Notes under the pieces: model-generated
Databases searched by the model: none
What the model was told of the DNA's origin: nothing
The model's input: only the letters and a program-made list of their open reading frames with translations
In this document: one piece after another, positions 8,155-16,813 of the stretch
Position numbering within the stretch: position 1 is the first letter of the stretch
How the letters are laid out: every line of letters begins with the position of its first letter
Position numbers and translations under genes: made by a program
From: Macrococcoides epidermidis
GTDB taxonomy: Bacteria; Bacillota; Bacilli; Staphylococcales; Staphylococcaceae
Length of the DNA: 64,000 nt
Assembly (NCBI RefSeq): GCF_042659445.1
Contig: NZ_JBHSSR010000001.1
Reading direction: 5' to 3' (one strand)

Positions 8155-9076
8155 AATAATTCCCCTCTATATTTGTCATTATTTGATCACCCATTTCCTG
8201 AATGGATAAATCACTACTGTCAAACCATTCAATCGACATTTGATTGTTAAACCATGTCAACTGACGCTTTGCGAAATTCCTAGAATTTTGCTGCAAACTT
8301 TCTACCGCTTGATTCAATGAAACTTCTCCATCTATATAAGGAATTATCTCTTTATACCCTATTGCAGTCATGCTTTGTTTATCTCTATAGCCACTGTCTA
8401 TTAAGTTACTCACTTCTTGTACCAATCCCTGGTCAATCATAAGTAATACACGATGGTTGATTCGATTATATAATGTAGGACGCGGCATATTAAGTCCTAT
8501 AATAACTGTATCATATTTTTCGTTGATTGTCTGACTTTTTTTTTGCGATGTAATTGATTTTTTATGCATTTCAAAATAAATAATCGCTCTAATTATACGC
8601 TGTTTATTATTTGGATGAATAACAGATGCCGCTTCAGCATCTATTTCCGTCAGTATTTGATAGAGTTCGTCTAGATTCATTGGATTATATTTTTCCTGCA
8701 ATTGCATCTTTACAAGCTGATCTTCTTCAACAAATTCATATTGATACAATAAACTCTGAATATATAGTCCAGTACCTCCAACAACCATAGGTGTTTTTCC
8801 GCGTACATAGATATCTTCAATTATTGCTTCCGCATGTATTTTAAACTGTGCTGCTGAATATGGTTCATCAGGCTCTAAAATATCAATTAAATGATGTGGA
8901 ATGCCATCCATTTCTTCTTCGGTAATCTTAGCACTGCCGATATCCATGCCCCGATAAACTTGTATGGCATCACCGCTAATGATTTCACCGTCAACGCGTT
9001 TCGCAATTTCTATACTTAATGCTGTTTTGCCAACTGCAGTTGGCCCTACAATTACGATTAAAGGTATCTTATTCAT
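8138..9076 (-). CDS. miaA: tRNA dimethylallyltransferase MiaA
   Basis: Transfers a dimethylallyl group to N6 of A37 in tRNAs reading UNN codons. The product is the substrate of MiaB, also encoded in this window (20402-21934). Motifs: P-loop GPTAVGKT at residues 11-18, SGDAIQVYRGMDIGSAK near 35, DILEPDEPYSAAQF near 68, VGGTGLY near 100. 312 aa, normal length. The start overlaps the end of the upstream hydrolase gene by 8 bp and the end overlaps hfq by 17 bp, so the three genes are translationally coupled. Confidence 0.96.
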   Translation of the reverse strand: MNKIPLIVIVGPTAVGKTALSIEIAKRVDGEIISGDAIQVYRGMDIGSAKITEEEMDGIPHHLIDILEPDEPYSAAQFKIHAEAIIEDIYVRGKTPMVVGGTGLYIQSLLYQYEFVEEDQLVKMQLQEKYNPMNLDELYQILTEIDAEAASVIHPNNKQRIIRAIIYFEMHKKSITSQKKSQTINEKYDTVIIGLNMPRPTLYNRINHRVLLMIDQGLVQEVSNLIDSGYRDKQSMTAIGYKEIIPYIDGEVSLNQAVESLQQNSRNFAKRQLTWFNNQMSIEWFDSSDLSIQEMGDQIMTNIEGNYYDKFR

Positions 9077-9968
9077 TTCGGTTTAACCACTTTCCAATAT
9101 TATTTAATACTTCTTGTTGATTTTTTTCAAACAATACTTCATGTCTTGCATTTTCATAGAGCTGAACATATACATGATGAATGCCACACTTATGAAATAA
9201 CTTCCCTGTTTTATCTACACCTTTTCCGAAATTTGAGAAAGGGTCATCGTGGCCAGCTACCAGAAGAATCTTAAGATTTTTATTCATGCGTTTAACATTC
9301 TTCTTACTACTTGTAAACTTTAATGATTCATTAATTGAATTTAAAGCACCTATCGACATATTAAATCCTGCATCAGGATCTGAGACAAAAGCATTGACAT
9401 TATCCTCATTCAAACTGATCCAGTCACTCTCTGTTCGTAATGGTCTGAACTTACGATTAAAATCGTTCAGAGTCAATTTATTGACGAAATCTAGCTTTTT
9501 ATTAGCGGGATGCAACTTTAATAATAGTTTAAGCAATAGCGCAGCTGCCTCAAATTTCTTATTATAGAAACTAGTACCTGACAATATAAGTCTATCGAAT
9601 AAACCCGGATAATTAATAACATATTTTCTAGCGACGATACTTCCCATAGAATGTCCGAACAAAATAAATTCTCCTTTAAAATCAAATGTTTCAAATATTT
9701 CATATGCATCTTCAATTAATGTATCGATTGATGGAAAATGACCTTTTTCAGAAGGACTGATATGCTTTCCATGTCCTCTGTGATCATGAATCAAAACATC
9801 GTAACCCATACTACAAAAATATTGACAAACTGCATCATAACGATCCATGTGCTCAGCCATGCCATGAAGCATCTGAATGACACCCTTACTTTTTTCTTGT
9901 CTATATAATTTAAATGCAATACGTGTGTTATCCTTTAACGTAATAAACTTATTCGTAATTTCCATCAT
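9069..9968 (-). CDS. Alpha/beta hydrolase, lysophospholipase/monoacylglycerol lipase-like
   Basis: Serine hydrolase of the Hydrolase_4 (PldB/monoglyceride lipase) type. The oxyanion/HG motif is MLHGMAEH (33-40), the DHRGHG segment is near residue 62, and the nucleophile elbow is GHSMGS near 104. The acid is probably in the VAGHDDPFS segment, and the catalytic His is in ENARHEVLFE near the end. 299 aa, no signal peptide, so probably cytosolic. GAGGTGA precedes a double ATG; either ATG (9968 or 9965) could be used. It heads the operon with miaA and hfq, as in staphylococci. The proximity to glpD suggests but does not prove a role in glycerolipid turnover. Confidence 0.85.
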   Translation of the reverse strand: MMEITNKFITLKDNTRIAFKLYRQEKSKGVIQMLHGMAEHMDRYDAVCQYFCSMGYDVLIHDHRGHGKHISPSEKGHFPSIDTLIEDAYEIFETFDFKGEFILFGHSMGSIVARKYVINYPGLFDRLILSGTSFYNKKFEAAALLLKLLLKLHPANKKLDFVNKLTLNDFNRKFRPLRTESDWISLNEDNVNAFVSDPDAGFNMSIGALNSINESLKFTSSKKNVKRMNKNLKILLVAGHDDPFSNFGKGVDKTGKLFHKCGIHHVYVQLYENARHEVLFEKNQQEVLNNIGKWLNRNE

Positions 9969-10039
9969 TCTTCACCTCTTCTATATTATAACGAAAGTAT
10001 TTATTTTCGTCATAATCTTATCCTCAAATTAAATATAGT

Positions 10040-10073
10040 AAAACCATCCAAATAAAATTATTTGGATGGTTTT
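10040..10073 (-). terminator. Intrinsic terminator of the glpFKD operon
   Basis: A 15-bp perfect stem (AAAACCATCCAAATA at 10040-10054 with its complement at 10059-10073) and a 4-nt loop. It lies just past the glpD stop codon on the minus strand. Confidence 0.9.
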
Positions 10074-10098
10074 ATTCACAATTGTTATTCGTCTTTAT

Positions 10099-11772
10099 TT
10101 ATTCTACAGAAACTTGAACTGAAGGAGATTTTGCTTCATGAATCTTTTGTTCAAGCTCACGTGTGTAATCTTCTCGTTGTCCGTTGTCATAATTGAGCAA
10201 ATTAGCCATCGTATCTATAACCGCTTCCTTACGCTGTTCAACTTTATGAATATCAAAATAGAGGTCACCTGTTCTACGTGTCAAGAAGTCAGTTGGTTTA
10301 ACGACCATTTCTTCCTGTATTGAATACACAAGTTGTGCGTAATAAACTAATGGCAATCCGTTCACTTCAGCAGTATGTTTGGTATGTGCAATGTTAAATA
10401 ATTTCTCTACATTTGAACCATACTTTTTAATCAAAAATCTTTGTTCCTCTTCCGGAAGATAACTGTAGAGTTCAGGTTTCAGTGACTTTTCAATAAAGTG
10501 CTCGAAATTAGCACTGCCTCCTACATCTCCGCCAGAAATTGTTGTATGCTTAGTGTTGCTTTCTTTAAAGTTAATCTTATATTCTTCTTTTAAACGTTTT
10601 GCAACAAGATCAACAATATCCTGAGCCATATGGCGATACCCTGTTAATTTACCACCGGCAATCGTCAGAAGGCCAGATTTACCTTCCCAAATTTCATCCT
10701 TACGTGAAATTTCAGATGGATCTTTCCCTTTTTCTAAGATTAGAGGACGAATACCTGCCCAAGTTGATTCAATATCCTCGTCTGTAACTTTTACAGTCGG
10801 GAACATATAGTTGATTGCATCAATGATATAATCTCGATCTTCCTGTGTTACTTTCGGACTTGTTTTATCATTATTGTAGAATGTATCTGTAGTTCCGACA
10901 TACGTTTTGCCATCACGAGGAATCGCAAAGATCATACGTTTATCGCTTTCAGTATCAAAGTATACTGCCTGTTTTAAAGGAAAAACACTTTCATCAAAGA
11001 CAAGATGAATCCCTTTAGTCAGACGGAGTTGCTTATTATTTTTCGAATAATCTTTTCCACGCACTTCATCAACCCATGGTCCAGATGCATTAACAACTTT
11101 ACGACCTTTAATTTTAAACTTTGTATTAGAGATAGTATCTATAGCTTCAATACCATTTACTTTCTTTTTCTTATTATAAGTAAAGCCTGTTGCTTTCGTA
11201 TAGTTTAATATATCTGCACCAAATTCTGCCGCACGTTTCATCACTTCAATCGTCATACGCGCATCATCTGTTTTGTATTCAACATAATAGCCCCCACCCT
11301 TAAGGCCATTTTCTTTCACTAGGGGCTCTTTTGCTAATGTTTCTTTAGCTGATAACATCGTTCTGCGTTCAGATTTTTTTACACCTGCCAGGTAATCATA
11401 AACTTTTAATGCAAGAGATGTTGTTGTCGGGCCAAATGTACCCCCTTTATGCATCGGTAAGAGCATCCATTCAGGTGTTGTTACATGAGGTCCATTTTCA
11501 TAAACAATCGCTCTTTCTTTCCCAGTCTCACTTACAACGCCAATTTGCAGCTGTTTTAAGTAACGTAATCCACCATGAACAAGCTTTGTTGAACGTGAAG
11601 AAGTTCCGCTTGCAAAGTCTTGCATTTCAACGAGTGCGACTTTCATACCGCGCTGTGCTGCATCAAATGCGATACCTGCACCGGTGATACCACCACCAAC
11701 CACTACGATATCATAATATTCTTCCTTCATTTTGTTCAATGTTTGATTTCTATTCAGACTTGAAAGTTGCAT
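10099..11772 (-). CDS. glpD: Aerobic glycerol-3-phosphate dehydrogenase (FAD)
   Basis: Membrane-associated flavoenzyme oxidising sn-glycerol-3-phosphate to dihydroxyacetone phosphate and passing electrons to menaquinone. The FAD-binding dinucleotide fold DIVVVGGGITGAGIAFDAAQRG lies at residues 21-42, then SSRSTKLVHGGLRYL near 58. The TWAGIRPL and GGKLTGYRHMAQD motifs near 345-380 are typical of the family. The C-terminal DAO_C domain carries LTRRTG. 557 aa. The ATG at 11772 has GGAGGA 6-7 nt upstream. Last gene of glpF-glpK-glpD. Confidence 0.97.
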   Translation of the reverse strand: MQLSSLNRNQTLNKMKEEYYDIVVVGGGITGAGIAFDAAQRGMKVALVEMQDFASGTSSRSTKLVHGGLRYLKQLQIGVVSETGKERAIVYENGPHVTTPEWMLLPMHKGGTFGPTTTSLALKVYDYLAGVKKSERRTMLSAKETLAKEPLVKENGLKGGGYYVEYKTDDARMTIEVMKRAAEFGADILNYTKATGFTYNKKKKVNGIEAIDTISNTKFKIKGRKVVNASGPWVDEVRGKDYSKNNKQLRLTKGIHLVFDESVFPLKQAVYFDTESDKRMIFAIPRDGKTYVGTTDTFYNNDKTSPKVTQEDRDYIIDAINYMFPTVKVTDEDIESTWAGIRPLILEKGKDPSEISRKDEIWEGKSGLLTIAGGKLTGYRHMAQDIVDLVAKRLKEEYKINFKESNTKHTTISGGDVGGSANFEHFIEKSLKPELYSYLPEEEQRFLIKKYGSNVEKLFNIAHTKHTAEVNGLPLVYYAQLVYSIQEEMVVKPTDFLTRRTGDLYFDIHKVEQRKEAVIDTMANLLNYDNGQREDYTRELEQKIHEAKSPSVQVSVE

Positions 11773-11792
11773 TATTATTCCTCCATAAAAAC

Positions 11793-13286
11793 TTATTTTT
11801 TAAATACTTGTGTAGCTTTAACCGCTGTCTGCCATCCTTTATATAAATCATTTCTTTTTTCTTCGTCCATCTTTGGATCAAATTGCTGATCCAATTTAAA
11901 GTTTTCTTTAATTTCATCTTTAGATTTCCAGTAACCTACAGCAATACCTGCTAAATAAGCAGCACCTAAAGCTGTTGTTTCATTGTTTTCAGGTCTTTCA
12001 ACTGGTACATCGAGAATATCTGATTGGAATTGCATTAGAAAATCATTCTTCACTGCTCCCCCATCAACACGTAATTTTTTAAGTACAATATCGGAATCTT
12101 TTTCCATCGCATCAATAACATCACGCGTTTGATAAGCTAAGCTTTCTAGCGTTGCTCGAATAAAATGTTCTTTTTCAGTACCACGTGTAATGCCAAATAC
12201 TGCCCCACGTGCTTCTGAATCCCAATATGGTGTACCTAAACCTACAAATGCAGGCACTACATATACACCATCTGTTGATTCAATACTTGCTGCATAACTT
12301 TCAGATTGCGGAGCATCTTTAATCATACGCATACCATCTCGTAACCATTGAATGGCACTACCGGCAACAAAAATTGAGCCTTCTAATGCATAATTAACTT
12401 TACCGTCGATACCATATGCTAAAGTCGTCAGTAAACCACTTTCTGATTTCACAGCTTTCTCACCTGTGTTCATTAACATAAAGCAACCTGTGCCGTATGT
12501 ATTTTTCGCTTCACCAGCATTGAAGCATGCTTGACCAAATAGCGCAGCCTGTTGATCGCCTGCAATACCGGCAATAGGAATCTGTAATCCAAAGAAATGC
12601 GTTGCATCTGTATGACCGTATACTTCACTTGAAGGTTTAACTTCAGGTAACATTGACTGTGGTACAGTTAAATATTCAAGTAAATCATCATCCCATTTTA
12701 AATCATAAATATTATACATTAACGTTCGACTAGCATTTGAGTAATCTGTTACGTGCGCATTACCACGTGTCAATTTCCAGACAATCCATGTATCAATCGT
12801 ACCAAACAGTAAATCTCCGGCATCAGCTTTATCTCTGGCACCTTCAACATTATCTAAGATCCATTTTACTTTAGTACCTGAAAAATACGGGTCTAACAAC
12901 AATCCTGTTTTATCTTTAAACGTTTGCTCTAAGTCCCTATTTTTTAACTCATTACAAATTTCCTGAGTTTGACGTGACTGCCAGACAATTGCATGATAAA
13001 TCGGTCTGCCCGAATGCTTATCCCACACAACAGCCGTTTCACGTTGATTTGTTATACCAATTCCCTCAATTTGCTCAGCTTTAACATCATTTTCTATTAA
13101 TACACTTGAAATACAGGAAAGTACTGAAGACCAAATTTCATTGGCATCATGTTCTACCCAACCACTATGTGGGAAATGCTGTTTGAATTCCCTTTGTGAT
13201 ACGCCTTTAATATCACCTTCATGATTAACTAACATTGCACGCGTACTTGTCGTACCCTGATCAATACTTAAAATAAATTTATCCAT
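11793..13286 (-). CDS. glpK: Glycerol kinase
   Basis: ATP-dependent phosphorylation of glycerol to sn-glycerol-3-phosphate. FGGY kinase fold: SIDQGTTSTRA at residues 7-17, GITNQRET near 77, WQSRQT near 102, GIAGDQQAALFG near 240, GTYGTGCF near 263, VDGGAVKNDFLMQFQSD near 405. His230 in the ATHFFG loop corresponds to the histidine that HPr of the phosphotransferase system phosphorylates and thereby activates in B. subtilis and enterococcal GlpK, so PTS control is probable here. 497 aa, AAAGGGG before the ATG. Middle gene of the operon. Confidence 0.98.
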   Translation of the reverse strand: MDKFILSIDQGTTSTRAMLVNHEGDIKGVSQREFKQHFPHSGWVEHDANEIWSSVLSCISSVLIENDVKAEQIEGIGITNQRETAVVWDKHSGRPIYHAIVWQSRQTQEICNELKNRDLEQTFKDKTGLLLDPYFSGTKVKWILDNVEGARDKADAGDLLFGTIDTWIVWKLTRGNAHVTDYSNASRTLMYNIYDLKWDDDLLEYLTVPQSMLPEVKPSSEVYGHTDATHFFGLQIPIAGIAGDQQAALFGQACFNAGEAKNTYGTGCFMLMNTGEKAVKSESGLLTTLAYGIDGKVNYALEGSIFVAGSAIQWLRDGMRMIKDAPQSESYAASIESTDGVYVVPAFVGLGTPYWDSEARGAVFGITRGTEKEHFIRATLESLAYQTRDVIDAMEKDSDIVLKKLRVDGGAVKNDFLMQFQSDILDVPVERPENNETTALGAAYLAGIAVGYWKSKDEIKENFKLDQQFDPKMDEEKRNDLYKGWQTAVKATQVFKK

Positions 13287-13348
13287 ATTTCTATCCCCTT
13301 TATTCTATATTCTTTATTGAACAAATCATCGCAATTCAGCTCGGTACA

Positions 13349-14164
13349 TTAAATAATCGGTGAAGTTTTCTCTTTTAATATTGCTTTATTTAATACAACA
13401 CCTAATACTAATACGCCAATCATTACGATGACTGAAATGAAATCGATTGTTGCAAACTGACCTTTAAATAATAGACGATAAAGCGTTGCACCAAACATCC
13501 CTCCTGCTATTGGTCCTAATATGGGTACGATAGCGTATGCGAAATTAGAACTACCTTTACCCGGAATCGGTAAAAGGAAATGTGCAAGTCTTGGTCCAAA
13601 ATCACGTGCAGGATTAATCGCATATCCAGTTACACCACCAAGACTAATTCCGATGGCAATGATTAATAGTCCTACAATTACTGGTTTCAAACCATTGGTA
13701 AAATCGCCTCCCAAAAACAATAATCCCATCATTAAAATCACAGTGCCGATAATCTCAGATAAAAAGTTTGAGAAATAGTTTGGAAAGGCCGGACCTGTTG
13801 CAAAGACACCAAGCTTTGCTCCTGCATCTTCTTCTGCTTTGAACAGTGGCAGGAAATGCAGCCATACAATTGCAGCACCCACCATCGCACCTAAAATTTG
13901 TGCAAAAATATAGCCCGGTACTTTTGCCCATTCAAAATCACCATTCACTGCTAAACCAATTGAAACAGCTGGATTTAAATGTGCACCTGAAAAGGCACCA
14001 ACTGCATATACACCTAATGTTACTGCAAGTCCCCATCCAACAGCAATTACTATCCAGTCAGCACCACGTGCAAAGCTCCCCTTTAAATTCACATTTGCAC
14101 ACACACCTGCACCAAATAATATTAAGATTGCCGTTCCTACAAATTCCGCTACATACTCATTCAT
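13349..14164 (-). CDS. glpF: Glycerol uptake facilitator (aquaglyceroporin)
   Basis: MIP-family channel for facilitated glycerol diffusion across the cytoplasmic membrane. Six membrane helices plus the two half-helix motifs: SGAHLNPAVS near residue 60 and GYAINPARDFGPRLAHF near 180. The second NPA is followed by RDFGPR, giving the Asp-Arg signature of glycerol-conducting members. 271 aa, GGGGTGA before the ATG. First gene of glpFKD. Its leader contains an intrinsic terminator, and the promoter carries a cre site. Confidence 0.97.
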   Translation of the reverse strand: MNEYVAEFVGTAILILFGAGVCANVNLKGSFARGADWIVIAVGWGLAVTLGVYAVGAFSGAHLNPAVSIGLAVNGDFEWAKVPGYIFAQILGAMVGAAIVWLHFLPLFKAEEDAGAKLGVFATGPAFPNYFSNFLSEIIGTVILMMGLLFLGGDFTNGLKPVIVGLLIIAIGISLGGVTGYAINPARDFGPRLAHFLLPIPGKGSSNFAYAIVPILGPIAGGMFGATLYRLLFKGQFATIDFISVIVMIGVLVLGVVLNKAILKEKTSPII

Positions 14165-14189
14165 AAATTCACCCCTATATGATATTAAG

Positions 14190-14234
14190 TTAAAAAAGAC
14201 AAAAAGACCCCTTTATCTAATGATAAAAAGGTCT
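14190..14234 (-). promoter_or_regulatory. Leader terminator of glpFKD, target of GlpP antitermination
   Basis: On the minus strand a 13-bp stem (arms 14222-14234 and 14205-14217, including G-U pairs, loop of 4) is followed by a T-rich tract (14190-14204), all between the glpF promoter and the glpF start. GlpP with glycerol-3-phosphate is known in B. subtilis to suppress exactly such a leader terminator. Confidence 0.85.
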
Positions 14235-14267
14235 CTTTAACTCGTCCCAAAATATTAACTTGAAATA

Positions 14268-14296
14268 ATCTTATAATAAAATGTAAACGTTGTCAA
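14268..14296 (-). promoter_or_regulatory. Sigma-A promoter of glpFKD
   Basis: Minus-strand -35 TTGACA (14291-14296) and -10 TAAGAT (14268-14273) with a 17-bp spacer. The -35 box lies over the end of glpP. This separates glpFKD from the mutSL-glpP transcript. Confidence 0.8.
14282..14295. promoter_or_regulatory. CcpA catabolite-responsive element (cre)
   Basis: TGTAAACGTTGTCA matches the cre consensus TGWNANCGNTNWCA at every defined base and overlaps the -35 box of the glpF promoter. Bound CcpA would block RNA polymerase when preferred sugars are present. Confidence 0.75.
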
Positions 14297-14844
14297 TTTT
14301 TATTAATCGGATTGTAGTGCTCCCATAACTTCTGATTGCTCGTAGTTATATGAGATGCTCCGTTTGCTAATGCGATTTCCGCTTCTTCAATCGTTTCAAT
14401 GAGCCCTCCAGCTACAATCTTTCTCTCTGTGTGACCACTCATTTCTTTGATAACTTTTGTTGCAATGCCTGGTAATACTTCAACATAATCAGGTTCACAT
14501 GCTTCTATAAAACGATAACTTTTCTTTAAAGCACTCGAATCGATGATAAAAGTACGTAATATTGTCTGTGCTCCGAGTAACTTTGCTTTTTTTATAAGCT
14601 TTGTTTTCGTCGTAACAATACCATAAACTTTAAATTTCTGAATTAAATATTCAACGGCGGCTTCATCTATCGCAAGTCCTTTAATGAGATCGACATGAAA
14701 AAAAGCTGATTTACCGTTTAATTTCAACATATTTAATATGTGCTCAAGTTGACTGATATGCAAATCAAGAATGACGCAATAGTCATAATTTGTTTGAATA
14801 AATTTTTCTAAATCTTTCATACTTCTGATGGCCGGTAATATCAT
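14293..14844 (-). CDS. glpP: Glycerol uptake operon antiterminator GlpP
   Basis: RNA-binding antiterminator that, with glycerol-3-phosphate, allows read-through of the glpF leader terminator. TIM-barrel-like GlpP family: FFHVDLIKGLAIDE near residue 48, GIVTTK near 75, the DYVEVLPGIATKVI segment near 118 and the phosphate-binding-like IVAGGLIETIEEAEIALANGASHITTS near 142. 183 aa. Its ATG overlaps the mutL stop codon by one base (TAATG), so it is expressed with mutSL. Its target genes lie directly downstream. Confidence 0.93.
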   Translation of the reverse strand: MILPAIRSMKDLEKFIQTNYDYCVILDLHISQLEHILNMLKLNGKSAFFHVDLIKGLAIDEAAVEYLIQKFKVYGIVTTKTKLIKKAKLLGAQTILRTFIIDSSALKKSYRFIEACEPDYVEVLPGIATKVIKEMSGHTERKIVAGGLIETIEEAEIALANGASHITTSNQKLWEHYNPINKN

Positions 14845-16805
14845 TACATCACTCTCTTAAACAGTTTTTCTAATTCATAGGTTGTAAATTGAATGGTAAT
14901 CGGACGTCCATGTGGACATGTAAAAGGTTCGTTCGTTTGTGCCAGCTCATTTATTAATCGCATCATATCATCTTTCTTTAAATAATGATTTGCTTTGATT
15001 GATTTCTTGCAGCTCATCATAATTGCAGTCTCTTCTCTGAATTTATTTAAATTCACTTGCTGATGTTCAAATAAATATTCAATTAAATCTTCAATCGTTG
15101 ATTTTGCGTCTTCAGGAAACCAGACAGGCACTTCATTAACGACATAATCTCGTCCACCAAAGTGTTCAAGCGTAACACCAATTTCTGATAATTTTTCCTG
15201 AAGCATTGAAAACTTCATTGCTTCATCTTGTGTTAATTGTATATTAACCGGAAATAATAAAGACTGTAATTCGTGGCTCACTTCACCGATTTTATTTTTA
15301 AAGTATTCATATTTAATGCGTTCCTGGGCGGCATGCTGATCAATCATAAACATCCCCGAATCATTTTGACAGACAATATAAGTCCCATGTACTTGTCCGA
15401 CAACCTCTAGATACGGAAGTTTTCGGGGTTGAATGTGCGCTGCTTCTTGCTGTGGTGAATCTTCAGGCATCTTTACAATTTCTGTTTCAAAGGTAACAGC
15501 GTCTTTAATAATATCTTGTTTCGTCTCGAATAGTTGGTCATGTTCAAGTTTTTTTTCACCAGAACTATCGTCTATATCACTTTCATGAGTAGATGCTATA
15601 AAAGTGTCATTACTATGTACATAATCATTATTATTTTGTACAACTTCTGAAGCTTTGTCAAAAGCGTTAGACTTTTCAATACTAAAGCCACGATTGACAT
15701 TAAAATCGGGACTTTGATTTTCCTTCACAACTTGCTCAGAATTACGATGTTCATATTCAAACTTTTGTTGTTCAAATTGTTCGAGTACTTTTTTCTTTGT
15801 CGTAACTTTCGGTATTAGATTTTGTCCAAGGAGCTTCTCTTTGATTAACTGTTCAATTAATTGCATTAATTGCGGTTCTTTTGACAATCTAACTTCCTGC
15901 TTTGTTGGATGTACATTCACATCAACAAGACTTGGATCCATAGAAATGTGTATACTTACAATCGGGTATCTGCCGATTGGTAATAACGTATGATAGCCAT
16001 TGATAATTGCTTTCGAAAGCATAAAGTTTTTAATATAACGACCATTGATAAATATCGACATGTAGTGGCGATTGCTTCTTGTATGTTCTGGTTTAGCAAT
16101 ATAGCCATTCACTTTATAATCGCCTGTTTCACCATTTATTTCTACAATATCTTTTGCAATCTTCATGCCATATATAACGGCCATTGCTTCATTTAATTTA
16201 CCATTGCCAGTGGATTGAACAACGACTTTTTCATCGCTTATTAAAGTAAACTGTATTTCCGGAAAACTCATTATAAATCGATTTATAATATCCGTTATTT
16301 TACCAAGCTCTGTCTGCAAACTTTTTACGTATTTCAGCCGAGCAGGTGTATTATAAAATAAATCTTCGACAATCATTTCAGTTCCTATACGCGCTGCATG
16401 TAGATTACGACTGACAATTTGACTATTTTCAACTTTAATTTGATGTCCAACTTTACCGTCATTACACGTATTAACTGTCACACGACTTACTGAAGCAATT
16501 GAAGCTAATGCTTCTCCTCTAAAACCCAACGTGCGAATATGGAATAAATCATGATCATCTGAAATCTTACTCGTTGCATGTCTTAAAAACATCAACGCCA
16601 AATCATCTTCATCTATACCTGAACCATTATCAGTTATTTTAATTCTTTTTAAACCTGCTTCTTCTACTGCAACAGTTATCTTTGTAGCACGAGCATCTAT
16701 TGCATTCTCCACTAATTCTTTAACAACAGATTGCGGACGTTCAATCACTTCTCCAGCTGCAATTTTATTACTTAATGAGGCATCTAATGTTTTTATGATT
16801 CCCAT
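14844..16805 (-). CDS. mutL: DNA mismatch repair protein MutL
   Basis: Links MutS mismatch recognition to strand incision. The GHKL ATPase domain has ELVENAIDARAT near residue 31, DNGSGI near 58 and TLGFRGEALASIASV near 90. It is followed by a long polar linker (about 330-460) and the C-terminal dimerisation/endonuclease domain. That domain carries DQHAAQERIKYE (the DQHA-x2-E-x4-E nuclease motif), SCKKSIKA and CPHGRP, so this MutL is expected to be a nicking enzyme, as in other MutH-less bacteria. 653 aa. It lies 8 bp behind mutS. Confidence 0.97.
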   Translation of the reverse strand: MGIIKTLDASLSNKIAAGEVIERPQSVVKELVENAIDARATKITVAVEEAGLKRIKITDNGSGIDEDDLALMFLRHATSKISDDHDLFHIRTLGFRGEALASIASVSRVTVNTCNDGKVGHQIKVENSQIVSRNLHAARIGTEMIVEDLFYNTPARLKYVKSLQTELGKITDIINRFIMSFPEIQFTLISDEKVVVQSTGNGKLNEAMAVIYGMKIAKDIVEINGETGDYKVNGYIAKPEHTRSNRHYMSIFINGRYIKNFMLSKAIINGYHTLLPIGRYPIVSIHISMDPSLVDVNVHPTKQEVRLSKEPQLMQLIEQLIKEKLLGQNLIPKVTTKKKVLEQFEQQKFEYEHRNSEQVVKENQSPDFNVNRGFSIEKSNAFDKASEVVQNNNDYVHSNDTFIASTHESDIDDSSGEKKLEHDQLFETKQDIIKDAVTFETEIVKMPEDSPQQEAAHIQPRKLPYLEVVGQVHGTYIVCQNDSGMFMIDQHAAQERIKYEYFKNKIGEVSHELQSLLFPVNIQLTQDEAMKFSMLQEKLSEIGVTLEHFGGRDYVVNEVPVWFPEDAKSTIEDLIEYLFEHQQVNLNKFREETAIMMSCKKSIKANHYLKKDDMMRLINELAQTNEPFTCPHGRPITIQFTTYELEKLFKRVM

Positions 16806-16813
16806 TTATTCAC

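Noticed and set aside
13846..14166. 106-codon plus-strand frame opposite glpF, rich in His, Gln and Leu
   Set aside because: Antisense shadow of glpF codons; composition is implausible and there is no ribosome site.
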